Positions 33,661 to 46,660 of a DNA stretch of 64,000 nt are shown here, one piece after another; position 1 is the first letter of the stretch; every line of letters starts with the position of its first letter. The position numbers were made by a program, and so were the translations under genes. Origin of the DNA: Metallyticus violacea. Lineage: Eukaryota > Arthropoda > Insecta > Mantodea > Metallyticidae. The DNA is taken from the NCBI GenBank assembly GCA_030762175.1, contig CM060841.1, positions 9,724,001 through 9,788,000 on the forward strand, read 5' to 3'. The notes below the pieces were generated by a model. The model saw only the letters and a list, made by a program, of their open reading frames with translations, made no database searches and was not told where the DNA came from.

Positions 33661-36249
33661 TACATTTTATTAAAACTTATAATTAATAATACTGTTGTAA
33701 TAACATAGTATACATCATTACATTTATGATAATGAAGGAGCTATTTGATTAAATTACTGTTGTTATCTTATGAACTTTTGAAGAGATTTGTGTATTAATC
33801 TTATGTTAAATACCACTAATATTATTATGAAGATCACAAACTTAATGAAATGGTACATTTATTCCTCATACTCATTATATATAGTTCTAGTGCGTAATCT
33901 ACTGTACTTTGAAACAAAATCAGGAACGAACACTTATATTTTTTTAATTGTGTAGAAAGTTTCAGAAGTAACCCTTTTCTTTTTGTGACTTATTTACGGG
34001 CAACCACAGAGATATATATTCTAATGATCATACATTTCCTACATAAAATCTTGGTTTTTGTGTCTTCTGGCTCTAACTTAAAATATTGCCGCTTACATTT
34101 ACAATCTCGCATTTTTTGTGATTGGAATTTTAATCTTTAATTAGTAGTAAGCATCCTGCCATTTAAGTTTCATTACATCTGTCACTACCAAGAACTCCAG
34201 TTTGTGAGGAAACACAACATCAAACACTATACATAAAAATCTTATTGATACACACTTCCTAAACAATACAATCAATAATGAACTGATATTTACGTGGTAC
34301 TTGTAGGCCGGGAGGAAGAAGAACGCAATGAGCACATTCATTTATTGCAAAATGTTGACTTATTTTATTTTTCAAATGACAAGTACATTGAATTAAGAAT
34401 TATTGACTTGTTAATCTCCTTGCTTCCCAATATCGCATAGCCTCAGAGGTATGCTGGGGTCTCGGGCAGGTTTAAAGATGGGCTCGACCCATTCCAGGAT
34501 ATAAATTTTGCAATTTGGAAACAGCAGAACGCCAAGCCACTGAAGTATCTGGCAAGGATGTTGCGTCCTGTGATCAAGTGAAACAAAGCAACCACTTCCA
34601 TTATTGGCCCAGCCAGGATGTTTGTTTTTCCAGTCTCACTGGAAAATGTTGAAAGCCCTTTCTTTCCCTGTTTCGTTTATTTTCTTTAGCCGTTTTCTCA
34701 ATTGCCAATTGCCGCTTCCGAAAATGCAATTAGCTCATTTATTCCCTGTACCGGTCTTGTTGTATATAATTAAATATAATAGCAGCATCAGATCTATCAA
34801 ATAGCCATGCGTTATAGCAATCTTTGTTAAAAATTATTCTTCTAAAGATGTCTTCATTTCTTCGTACATTTCATCTTTGATTAGAGACGAACTTATTTTC
34901 AGGACAAAATACGAGCATTAGTTTGACATACTAATTTCAGATCCTGCGTGTTTGACAAACGATCGCTTTTTAGGTTATACTCGTGTAATGGAGAGATGAA
35001 ACAGCAGCGAGTTAAAGCAAACTTAAAAAACAAAAATTGATGTCAAATTACTGCTCTCATAAAGTTTTCATGCAGTATAACGAAGAATAAATAACGAACT
35101 ACCTGTACTGGAATTGCACACCTGTTCCTATTATGAGCGGAAATTTAAAATGGAGGGGTTAGTAAATGTTTAATGTACGGCAGGTAGAAACAGATGAGTG
35201 CAGTAGAATTGCTGTTAGGAGTGTTGCATACTCTATACCACGAATATACCGTAAGAAAATATTTAGGGATCAAAGATTTTATTAAAAATTTCAAAATATG
35301 ACACATTGCAATCAACAGCACAGGAAAGGAGTGAAGAAGAATTAATAAAAAGGGGTGTTTATACCTGTGTATGTATGTAAGTATATTTCCTTGATTCCTT
35401 AACGCTCTGACCGAACTAACATCTATTTTGTACAATTAATTTATAATTCAATATTTAGAAGCAGAGAAAAAATTTAATACCTTACGTTTTATTAAGCCTT
35501 GCCCTTTTGAAATCAGTAAAACCAAAGATTAGCTTCAATGACTCCAAAAATTATAATTAAAGGCCCATACAAATGTTTTGCTTTAATAACATACTTTGCC
35601 TTTCTTTAATTTCATCCCCTAAAAAGATGGGGAAATACTGCAATTATTGCAATTTCATTAAAATGTTATATGTGGGTTTCTTTTTCGGGATGCGCAACAC
35701 TAATATAAAATTAGTTTTATCTGCATAAAACTACTATGTTCCTAAAAACTATCTATTCCCCTTATTCCATATTTCTGCTACATGAAAAAAGTTCTTCGAG
35801 AGTTCAATGAATTCCAGTCGAACTAAATTGTTTAAATTGAGAAAAAAAGAATATTATAATTGTAAGACACATTTTTAGTTTTTTTTTTAACTGAAATCAT
35901 CTCCTAAGGGATAAAGAGGTACCGAAGGGAGTGGGGCATTCCATGTTCCTTTCTCTCATTTAAATTAAATATCAGCAATTTTCAAGATATAGAATACGAA
36001 TATAGCATTGGTTTCCCCTCCCCTATTTCTCACTGTATCTCTGATTTAAAACACCTTATTCTGTTTATTTTCACCAAAGTTGTATGAGCAGCGGAGATGA
36101 AAAAATGTTTCAAATGTCACAAACAAACTTTATTTATAATGTATACATTTCTGTGGTGTGTTTCTTTATTTCTTCTTTTTTGTTATTGGAAGGCACAAAA
36201 AAAATTCTGAAAGGTTTTTAACGGTTTTTGTTTTATTTGAGGTTTCTTC
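33661..36249. other. Unassigned AT-rich DNA
   Basis: No gene, RNA or shared repeat was recognised in this 2.6-kb stretch; all frames are short. Confidence 0.45.
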
Positions 36250-37131
36250 CGAAGAAATAATCTGAAATTCATGATATCGTGATAGAAGAACGTTGCATTA
36301 AGATCCATGAGTTTGCTGAGATGATACGCGTCTCATGTGAAAAGGTGCATAATATCCTACATGAAGTTCTGCAGATGAAGAACCTGAGTGCGCGATGGGT
36401 CCACTCCAGGCCAAAAACGCTAGAGGAAATCGTGTTTGAACATTTTGCACCATGATCAAATTACTTCTGACGTCGTTTTGTGACCGTAGACGAAACTTGG
36501 AGCCATCACTACTCCGAAACGGCAGTCAAAACTGTGGGTTACGAAGGTGAAAGTGCACAAAAAAAAACGAATACTATTTTGTCGGCGAGAAAGCGACAGG
36601 ATTCATCATAATTGACTATTTGGAAAAGGGTAAAAGAGGAACTTGTTATTACACAACTTTATTAGACCGATAAAGCATAAAAACCAAGCTTGGCGCACAA
36701 ATAACTGTTCCTCCACCAGAACCTCTTCGCAAGTCGGCCGTTGCGATGGTAAAGGAACCAAAGAAGAAAACGGCGGGAACGTCTCGCTACTGAGGAACCA
36801 ATCCCAAGAACATCAGAAAATCTACAGTCGTTACTCGGTTTCGCATTATGACTAGCTACAAGCACAGGTTTCGCTGATGACAATCTTGTTCTATTTATCG
36901 AACGTCAAGGATGAAGAGCAATCGTCTATCCCAAGGCTGGAACATCTGCCTGATGACATTACCTTACGCTACTGAGAGGCTCGACGTCAAATGACCGAAC
37001 AGCCATGGGCAGGCGTGGCTAAATAAACAACATTCGAAAGACGTGTTTTTTTTTTTTTTCCTGAGAGAATAAAAAAATTTAAATCTCTTTGGACCAAATT
37101 TATTGAACTTCAAGAAGATTATGTGGAGAAA
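36250..37131 (+). pseudogene. Mariner-like element, irritans-like, highly decayed
   Basis: The + strand reads IVIEERCIKIHEFAEMIRVS, MKNLSARWVHSRPK, FVTVDETWSHHYSE (first catalytic Asp in VDE), KKTNTILSA, IIIDYLEKGKRGTCYYTTLL, LHQNLFASRP-like sequence and finally WTKFIELQEDYVEK-stop at about 37131. The order matches a mariner transposase of the irritans type (VDETW, I-I-D-Y-L, D-Y-V-E-K). The second and third catalytic blocks are unreadable between 36700 and 37060, and frameshifts are many. Terminal repeats were not identified. Confidence 0.65.
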
Positions 37132-38048
37132 TAATTGTTTGTTTTGCAAACAAAATATTATTTACTATTTTTGTTACCACACATCAATCCGCCATCGTCC
37201 AGCAGTTTTTCAAAAGATGAGTCATTGTTGAGGATTATTATTTTTATTATAATTAATACCTTCCAAAATCATTTATTCAGCTCAGTGTAGTTATGACTCT
37301 AGCCTTTTGAACAATTTAGAGCAGTAGACACTAAAGTTGCTTTGTGACCTGCAAACTCTCGCGGGTTATATCGTATATCCTAAAGCAATGCAGGGGGGTG
37401 GCAGATAACATTCAAAACTGCCTGCCCCAGGTAGTATTTAACTAAAGGAACAAAGCTTTAATGGGCCTTAGCAATGAGCAGTGAGGTGCAACTTTGTGCC
37501 ATATAGCGTCGCATTGCGCGTGGTGAAACCCACACAATGCAGCCAACCTACCCGGATCACATAAAACAAAAAGCAGAGGTATAGAAAAATGCGCTCCTAT
37601 CATATACATATCCTGCCAAAATAATGACAAGGAAAACTGACAGTAGAATATCTAGTTAAATTTTCTAGGAGGGGCCGGCTTTAATTTCACACAACTAAGA
37701 GTGAAAGAGAGAGTGCTAAGGCCATGCTGCTCATTTTTACGATTCCTTATTTTTACACAGTAAACTTCCCCATTTTGTCGTATTAGATACTGAATGTTGT
37801 GATAGAAAGACAGAGATTTAAGAAAATATGTAGCGTTTGCATCGCGATTACGAATATTATCGATAGAGAATATACAGTAATAAAATGTACAATTACGCTG
37901 TCATACAATTCTAAAGTCACTGAAATAAGAAACAAACCGCAAGAGGACATTGTTAAAGAATATTTCAATCTACAACACAAACAGTTTCTTCCATTAATTG
38001 ACATGAACGAGTACAGGATCCATCGGTAAACCGTACAAGTTGATCACG

Positions 38049-38108
<60 letters not shown>

Positions 38109-39979
38109 ATAGTTCCTTCCATCCAGTCTTCTCGAGATCCGAGAGTTACTTTAAATACAGTATAGAGTGTTCATTAGGTCAGACCCGAACCTCAATTCTG
38201 GAATATCCAGGACTATTAAAATGAGGTATGTCCAGTAGCTGCAAGACTGTTTCTCCAGTTCCCTTGTATGCACACACAAAGTTCCAACTTATGTGAGAAC
38301 GTTAAGTAATCAAAAACTTTCAATTCAAAAAGTCAATAAGCAAATTTGTTTTAATGGACAAGCTAAACTAATTATAACAATTCTATTAACCATGCGAAGG
38401 AATGCGATGCATGTTATAAAGATTCGACCGTGCAGCAGAGGTCAAAAAGCTGAAAGACAATATATTTACTTCAATGGTTGCAGAGTTACTATATTTATAT
38501 TTAGGTGTAACTTTTCTTAGTTACAAATTAGTATTCTTGTTAGCCTTAGGTATATTATTATCACTATGGATCGATTATTAGTAAGACTATCATTATTATG
38601 TCTATTATTGACATAGCATTGTCATTATTCCATTTTTATAGAGAACTACCTGTATATCAGCTACGAAAACTTATAGCAGAATAGTCTTCTAAAATGTTAT
38701 CGGAAATATATTTAGCCCAGTTTCCCCTTTGAAATAGAAAGAAATATAATTACTGATATGACTTTAATATCTACTCTTGGAAATAGTAGTATTCAGTTAA
38801 TTCGCCCAGATGTTGTTTACATTTTAAGCATTACGAGATGCCAAAAGTCAAATAAGGCCGATGCTAAACCTCTCGTTAATAAATGTTGTATATATTACAT
38901 TATAAATACATTTGTACCAGTGATAGTCTATTTAATAGTTTGTAAATGGCATATAATGTACATTGGGTCCATATTTCTTTGTTAATATATGAGGTAGTTG
39001 CATATGTGGCTCCACGTTGCTAATATTAATTTATGAGTTTGAGTTAATATTGACCTCAAATTGATTGTCAAATTATGAAGCGGTTTTGGTGCGTTGTTTA
39101 CACTTTGGTAAAACTTCTCAGCGGACAATTCGGTTATTTTATTTATCCGTATTCAATAAGACTGGGAGAGGAGACCAGTAGAGATTAGATATAATATATA
39201 TGGTAATTTATTATGCTCAAAGTCTGTCGCGTCCTCTGGTGTTTTGGGTACGATACAATTTATCTACATCGAATTTAGCTGCGGCGACTTCCACTGATGT
39301 GAAGTGAATATGAAAGATCCGTCTGAAGTAGATTTATTATGAATGCCTCAGCGTATATCTAGACGAATAAAGAACTTAGAAATGCGTGCGCTGCAGCGTA
39401 TAGACTTTAGCAATGAATAAACATGTCCATGAAGAACGCTTAAAATGCTTGCCTGCATTCGAATAAGACTTGTTATCTGACTTCTGTGGTACTATACGGA
39501 GCAAACGCTTCCTTATATATAAAATTAAAATTTAATAATCATTGGCTAGACGACGTCAAGGGGTTCACCCAAGCAAGGAAATGTATCGCACTTTGGTGTA
39601 AAAGTTTAAAATATATATTTCCTATTGCATGGTTTATTTCCCTGCCAGCACCTGTCATTCGTTATTATTTGAGAGTTTTAAAATCTTGTTGACATTGGCT
39701 AGTTTGAACGTCCTGTCGGGTTAAAAGCCCAAACGAATTTAAAAGTCCTTGGGTTTATTAACTCTCCAACCGCAGTCCTTTTAAAAGTGCCATCACACTC
39801 TACCCTCGGGTTCACTCTTGTCTCTTTTATATAGAGTTTTATGCCTCTTTTGCTTTCCAAGCTACACTGACAGAAAACACCAGAGATTTTCTTCTTTGTT
39901 GACATGCAAGTCCCAGTTAAAGTTATATCATATTATACACACAATGATTACATTACCAAAATATTATGATTAGGTTTGC

Positions 39980-40034
<55 letters not shown>

Positions 40035-40673
40035 ACATTTACATTTCCGTGGAGGTGGCCGTAACCACTGTTTTATATTTTGTATTATGATAATGTATGG
40101 CATATACCTTCAGAAGCATTCTTCAAACCGAAGCTATTTCATTCACATAATAACAATTGAGTATACATTAATCGATTTCTTAAACCGAAACTTCAAAAAC
40201 TGAATTTTAAGTCGAAATATCCTGAGTGGGTTCCTAACATAATGCGCCAGCATTGATTGCTCTTCCTTATTGGTGCATGCACAAGCTGATTCAGAAAAGT
40301 GACTGTAACTAATAACAACTTCAACATTCATATTTTACTCATATTTTATTATTCCCTAGTGACATACCTAGTACCTACTATTTACACGTAAACAGCCATG
40401 AAATCGTGACCATGTAACTTCTTCCTTTTTGAAATGTTTATTTAATCTAAATATTGTGCTGTTGTAGAAAAAGAGCCTAGTATGATACACGGTTCTACAG
40501 TTATTTTTAATAAACTCATATTTTTAAGAAGCAAGGCGAAGTTTAACTTAACACTCCTCCAAAAAATACACTTTAGGATCTTTAGGATCATAAATAACTA
40601 TTATATAACTCGTTAATTTACCGATGATCTGAATTTTAAAACTAGAATCCATAACACATTAACTTCCATTACA

Positions 40674-40728
<55 letters not shown>

Positions 40729-41856
40729 TATACGCAAGATATTACAATCCTTACTTTTTAATAACTTGCGCCTATGATTTTATTATCTTTCTGCACCTAT
40801 ATTAAACGTTTTCTGTGCCTTTTGTGAAGCTACGAGAACTAATTTGTTACAACGGAACTACTTTAATTGGATCTGAGATTTCAATGGAATTTTATAGTAC
40901 GACCAATTACGGTATTCCAAATTTAATAGCATTAATAATTCGTTATAAAAGCAATGGTTACTTTATAAATAATCGTTGAAAACACTTAGGCGACTCTGAG
41001 TCGGTTTTTGTGAGCGTTTTATGTTCTTACTTGTGCTAGCGCCAATATTTAGAAAAGTGTACGAAAAAGTAGGTAATCGAACAGTTTTAAAAATTAATAC
41101 AGTACCCATTTAAACAAATATAATGAAAAATATTAAATTAATGAATATTTATAATATATTATGAACTAGAATAAGATGTAAATTTACAAACAACATGTAG
41201 CAGGGATTAATGACCAACGGTGTGCAACCATTTTTTTTAAATATAATGAAGAAAAAACACTTCATCTTCACTTCTTGACGCCTATCTTTTGAGCTCTGAG
41301 TAACAAGCGTCTATATATATCCGGTATTCATAAACTAGACTAATATAACAAACACACAAACGACGATTTTATTTGCTGGCTACACTGTGGTTGAGTCCCG
41401 CCATTGTGTCATTGTTTAGCACATTTAATCTACCCGAAAACCCCGTAGTTGTACTTGGGTTTAATGCCTGACTTGAGGATTATAATGCCATGTTGAACAA
41501 GTTCTAAACTGCATCTTGTGAAACAGTAATGGGCACCAATAATGGGCAGCCATTCTGCATGGCTGACTACCAGTATAGCCAAGCAAGGGGAGAAACTCCT
41601 CTGATTCAATTAAAAACGCATAATATGGCGCTAAATGTTCAATAAATCCAGGTCAAAGCTACGCTTTTGCCCACTTCTTTAGAAGCCAAACAGCGAACAA
41701 AAGTCTGAACTTTTAAACCACGAATCAGCTGGTACAAACCAGCTTGTTAGCCAGTAGGAGTGCCAGAGAATAAAGTTTATGGGAAATGGCGGAGGAGAAA
41801 AATCAGATTAAAGCAATTATCAGTGCAATAAAAACTGATTTTGCTCAGACTATATA
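37132..41856. other. Unassigned DNA with three simple repeats
   Basis: It holds (GT)n at about 38049-38106 and (TA)n at about 39987-40028 and 40677-40731. No gene or dispersed repeat is recognised in the remaining 4.5 kb. Confidence 0.45.
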
Positions 41857-43116
41857 CGAGGGTAGATCCCTAAGTATCCGGCCTAACCATTTTCTAGGTA
41901 TGATAAAGACAAAAACTATATTTCACTTTTCAATATAGTTATCCCTTATTGCAATACACTTCTTACATCTTTGAATGATCATTTCAATCTCCCCCCCCCC
42001 CCCCAAAATAGTCATAAGTCTTGTCACACCTACATGTCTTTCCTCGAAGGTCCTTCTTGAGTTTTGAGAAGAGGAAATAGTCGCTGAGAGCTAGATCTGG
42101 GCTGTAGGGTGGATGGTCGATCTCCTTGAAACCACATTTCTTCACAGCTTCCTTTGCAACAAAAGCTGTGTGCATAGGGGCATTGTCGTGAAGAAGGACA
42201 GACCACCATCAGCTTTCCTCGCCTTTTCTCTTTGATGGAAGCACATAGTCAGTACAGTAGGCCAGTATAGTATTTCCCATTTACTGTGATGTTACTCTAC
42301 TTGAAGTTCATGAAGAGTATTCCTTCTCAGTTCCAAAAGATTGTGGCCATGAATTCCTTGGTTGACTGAGTAACCTGGCTTTTAGAGGCGGTTCTTTGCC
42401 AAGTTTATGCCACTCCATTGATTCTCTTTTGGACAAGGGATCATAGTAGAGGTTCATAATTTCATATCCTGTAACAATAGTTTGCAGAACTTCTCTCTTG
42501 TTGCCATGGCAGATCTCCAAAAATGCCTGACAACAGATGACTTGTTGCTGCTTTTGGACTGAGGAAAGAAGTCTAGGCACCCATTTTGCACTAACCTTGC
42601 TCATGTTTAAATGTTGATGAATAATTTTAAGGGATGTTGTTTAAGAATGGCCGAACCTTGCTGCTATTTCTGTAACTATGAACCACCGGTCTTCCATAAT
42701 TTCTCCTTTCACAAGAACGGTGTTTTAAGGGATGAGCACCTCCAAGGGCCGACCTGCACACTCTTCATCTTCAACGCTTTCTCGACCCATTCGAAAAAGT
42801 TTGGCCCATTCTTTTACGGTAGAATATGAGGGGGGTGCTTCCCCATATACATCGTCCAATCGCTGTTTAATTTCATTAGGAGTAAGTCCTTCTTTTGTGA
42901 AGAACTTAATAACAGCTTGGTACTCCATTTTGAACATGTCATAATCTTCCACACATTCCCTTCTTTATGCAACTATATCTGAACAACTGAACATAGCGGG
43001 GCGGAAGTAACAGCTGGAATTATTTACTTATCACATAAGGTATGGACACCATATAAGGTTTTTCTGAAGGTGATAAGCCTTATCGGCGAGGCCGGAAACT
43101 TATGGACCTACTTTCG
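41857..43116 (-). mobile_element. Mariner element, family M1, copy 3 (both ends intact, 1260 bp)
   Basis: The left end starts cgagggtagatccctaagta and continues ccggcctaaccattttctag. The right end is its approximate reverse complement, ending ggacctactttcg. TA flanks both sides (41855-41856 and 43117-43118). This copy defines the termini of the family in this window. A C run near 41993-42004 lies in the coding region. Confidence 0.9.
41933..42937 (-). pseudogene. Mariner transposase (family M1), frameshifted
   Basis: The start MFKMEYQAVIKFFTKEGLTP is at 42935-42937, and an in-frame ATG 15 bases upstream also exists. It shows the helix-turn-helix region SYSTVKEWAKLFRMGRES, then AKWVPRLLSSVQK, a TGYE box where GDE is expected (Asp to Tyr), HTAFVAKEAVKKCGFKEID and PPYSPDLALSDYFLF (third Asp kept). 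A deletion of about 45 bases lies near 42020, and further frameshifts are present. It cannot make an active enzyme. Confidence 0.85.
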
Positions 43117-43480
43117 TAACTGGCAGAATACCGAACTAGATGAAATACTTCATTATATTTCTTCCAAGGTGCTGAGCAGTATTTATGAGTTATCAGGACT
43201 GTTAGAGAAGTTTGTGCAAAAATATAGTACAGATAGCTTTTCTGGGAAAAAATCGTTTTATTTCTCAACAAAATCTCTTTTAAAATGTATGCACTTGTTC
43301 CAAGCGATTTTATAATTTGTTTATACGATGCATAAAATGCGATTTCCTTCAGATCTTCAAAATACTTTGAATGACAATCTGTTCTAACGCGAATTACTTT
43401 TCTGTTTGTTCAAGATGGAAACAGAAAGTAGCCCGAGGGAAGCGAATGTGTAGAATGGGGAGATCATACCTCAAGTTCAA
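43117..43480. other. Unassigned DNA
   Basis: Nothing is recognised between the two mariner remnants. Confidence 0.4.
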
Positions 43481-44115
43481 TCAGTTTGTGGTAGCAATCA
43501 CTGATTTATGTCCTGACTCGTTCTCTGGGTGGAATAAAATCGTTTTCTTCGCCAAATGAGGACATTGTTCTTGATTGCGTCGTTTGGTTTGCTTCAGTAG
43601 CAAAATGTGATAAACAGCGGTTGAGCTTTGCCCTTTTCTTAAAATTACGCCGCGACATGCGTCGTCATTACCCCCTTTGGAGCACTTTCTGAAGTTGCAA
43701 AAACCACTCTTTTGGTTGCTTCTTCGTTTGCGGCATGTAGTGGTCCGTCCACATTTCCTCAAATGTTGCATACCGTCTCCAAAATGCACTTGAACACCTC
43801 CAAATTCAGTGCTGAAGTGATAACTCGTTCTCTTTTCTGGTCGCCTCGCCGATAGCTTGTTCATTTGCAGATTATCTCTAGAAAAGCCCACAGATTCAAT
43901 AATCTCCCGCACCTTCCGCCTCCGATTGCTCAGTACTATATCTTCAATGATTTCGGCATCGATAATCTCTATAGAACGTTCGGAACGGTCCGCATCGCTT
44001 GTGCTCGTTTGGCCAGATGTAAACTTACATAACCATTCTAAGCAAAGATGTAGATACGCCGAAATATTTGTCAAGTTTCGCCTAAGATTCTGCAGGCGTT
44101 GCCCCTTTCCATAAG
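43481..44115 (-). pseudogene. Mariner-like transposase, irritans-like, 3' truncated
   Basis: The minus-strand frame is open for 197 codons (43481-44074), but homology switches frame within it. Visible blocks are SGQTSTSDADRSER, IIEDIVLSNRRRKVREIIES, MNKLSAR, and near the end CPHLAKKTILFHPENESGHK. The last corresponds to the second catalytic block, where Q-D-N has become P-E-N. Homology ends at 43481, so the third catalytic block and the right half are missing. The N-terminus begins near MERGNA at about 44110. Confidence 0.65.
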
Positions 44116-44510
44116 TTAATTGTTATTAACACACGAATTTCGATTTACTCGAATGAACACTTTTTAAACAGTAAAATTGCTTTCAACCACAGACTACGTT
44201 TCGTAAATGTTTATAACTGAGCACAACGTCCCTCAAATCACCACATTGCCGAATTAACATTGGAAACAATCTAGTGCTGCCACCTTTTGAGTTTGCACGG
44301 TTTCATCAAATAGTCCTCGTAATACAAGAGCTGGTGGTAAAATTGTTGATGACACAAGGAGTACGGGAATCTTTAGAAAAAGAGCAAATTTCGCATTTAT
44401 TTGTCATTGTGTGCCACTTGTCTAATGATTGGAGTATTCCATTAATAATTATTAGAAAATTTAAGAACAATGCTGTTTATTAGACAGTTTTGATACGTTT
44501 ACACAAAATT
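44116..44510. other. Unassigned DNA
   Basis: No recognisable feature was seen. Confidence 0.45.
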
Positions 44511-45362
44511 TAGGGTGTCAAATGTATATACACTTCAAGCACAGACAAAACTGTGTTAACATAACAAAACTGAATTCACACAAATAGAAAGTGATGAGCA
44601 CTAATCATCTTAGACTTTAACTGTTACTCAAAATGCCCACCATCGGCGTCGATACACTTCTGAGTACGTTCAAATACTGATTGAGCAACGTTTACGAAAG
44701 TGTTCTCAGTGATTGCAGCACATGCCGTTTCAATTTCTTCCCGAAGTGCTGTCAGTGTAGCTGGTTTTCTACAGTAAATAACATCCTTAAGAGTTCCCCA
44801 TAGGTAGGAGTCCTACGGAGTTAGATCTGGAGAACGCGGTGGATACTCAATCGGACCTCTTCGTCCTATCCAGTGCCTTGGAAGATTGTTATCAAGGTAC
44901 TTACATACATCTCGGTGATATTGTGGTGGTGCATCATTCTGTTGCATACGATACCATGAGTGTCAAATTTGTCTCGAATGCGTGCAATTGTTACACGCGT
45001 TGACGGTTCTGTTCAGTACACACGACTCCATTGCCTTTGAACTTCAATAACATTCTCGGTTTTCCAATACCACTTCAAAATTGCTTTCGGCTATGCAAAC
45101 GATAATCTTAGTCCATTTTATTGTAGCAATGCTGGATTAGCGTAATGTGAGTCACATCTGTTTACAGAACATCATACGATAATCTTCGCTTCATTTGTTC
45201 ATTGTTGATTTACCTATCACGTAGCAACGCTATCATAATGTATGTGAGTCACATCTGTTTACAGAACATCATACTACACATTACTGTTGTTTTTCGGCTC
45301 AACTTTGAAATTTATTAAATAGATATCTACTGTGAAAGTGTGTATACATTTTCTGGCACATT
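44511..45362 (-). mobile_element. Tc1/mariner-type element, internally deleted, copy 3 (~850 bp)
   Basis: The left end tagggtgtcaaatgtatata and the right end gtgtatacattttctggcac match the ends of the 4728 and 32077 copies, though the outermost bases are worn and the TA duplication is not clear. On the minus strand the N-terminal part extends to TRVTIARIRDKFDTHG. It is followed by QQNDAPPQYHRDVCKYLDNN (second catalytic block region), HWIGRRGPIEYPPRSPDLTP, YLWGTLKDVIY and CIDADGGHFE. The block with the first catalytic Asp is deleted. This copy keeps the most of the C-terminal half. Confidence 0.8.
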
Positions 45363-46388
45363 TTGTATTTTAAATCGGTGCATTAAACTACGTAAAATCC
45401 AGTTGAAGCACAGCAAAAATTTTATTGCTTTAATTTTTCAAGTTTGACTTTAAAAGTCGTAAGTTATACGGAAATTTGACAAAGGTTAGTGAACAAACCG
45501 ATTGGAGAATGCTCCATAATGCTGGACGTCCTATCACGGCTAATTCATACATCTGGCAGGAATCACAAATCTCCCAAAATGAATAGAAGAACGGAATTGT
45601 GCATATCGCCATACCAAACTGTACCAAATAAATTGTATGTTTTCCTGGAAAGTTAAGTCAGAGTTTATATCATAGCGTTAATTTATCTATCTCATCAGGC
45701 TTTGCTGCGCAGTTTCACAACATCTGATCTCTAGATAAGGAACTTGGATGCTTGGAAGAGTGTCTTTATTCTCTCTGTCTCTCTGCTATCATTTGCATCA
45801 GTGTCTTCGTGTTTTGTATTTCTGTAGCTCTTTAATTTGTTACATTTTCCCCCCAGCCAACTGTTGTCATTTCTCTGTCCGGAAAATTCTCATTTTCTCT
45901 CTTTTTACTCGTTCTCTCACATTGTTCGATGTTCTTCCTTCCCTCTTCCCAGCTGATCGCTTCATTTCTCCTTTAATATTTCCCTTTGCCCCGTACTTAT
46001 ACTCCAGTCTCTCTTCTGCATTGTTCCTCTCTTATATTATTCCCTTTATTAATTTATTTTCTCTCCCTCTACTTCATACTTCTAATAAGTACCAATCAAG
46101 TTGCATCTTAATATATGTCATTAACAAAGTGTTTTATACTGAACCGATCTACTGTTCGACAACAGACCTCAATTCCTTTCTTTCACAGTTTTTGAAAAGC
46201 ATTACTAAGCTTAATTATATTCTTTTAGACATAACTAGCGTGGCTTAACAATAAATTTGACGTTTACCACAGAATGGATCCAGTCATTTTATAAAATGAA
46301 TTTTGTGCTTCCTTAAAACACTACGCTGTGTCACAATTTACTGCAGAACTGGACATTTCATTCATGTAAACTTCATCAAATTCAAAAC
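45363..46388. other. Unassigned DNA with a pyrimidine-rich tract
   Basis: From about 45755 to 46085 the + strand is strongly rich in C and T. This yields a 166-codon Ser/Leu/Phe-rich frame (45748-46248) with an ATG start, but no domain is recognised and codon content follows the base composition. I do not call it a gene. Confidence 0.4.
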
Positions 46389-46660
46389 CGCCATGAATGA
46401 CCGAGGTCATTAAGGTGCGTACTTGTGAGCGGGAGGTCTGTGGGTTCTAATCCCGCCAGGACCGTCCTCCCTGACTGAGGTTTATTCCAGGTTTTCCTCA
46501 GTCCTCATAAATGGTAAACACCGGGGAGATACCCTAAACTTAAACCTGGAACGTTTTCTTCTTTAAAAAAAAATCTTTTCACAGTATATCATTTCATCTC
46601 ATGTATCATCAGGTCCTCCGCCTGTGGTGTCTTAGTAGTAAAAACGGGCGTTAAACACTA
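46389..46660 (+). repeat. SINE family B, copy 3
   Basis: Full length: an A-box-like region (atgaccgaggtcattaagg), B-box region GGGTTCTAATCC (one base off consensus), gccaggaccgtcc, ttttcctcagtcctcataaa, the accctaaacttaaacctgg block, catgtatcatcag, and the 3' tagtaaaaacgggcgttaaa end. Confidence 0.85.

Noticed and set aside
45748..46248. 166-codon ATG-led frame, longest outside transposons and the microsatellite
   Set aside because: It lies mainly in a C/T-rich tract, has Ser/Leu/Phe-biased composition and no recognisable domain.
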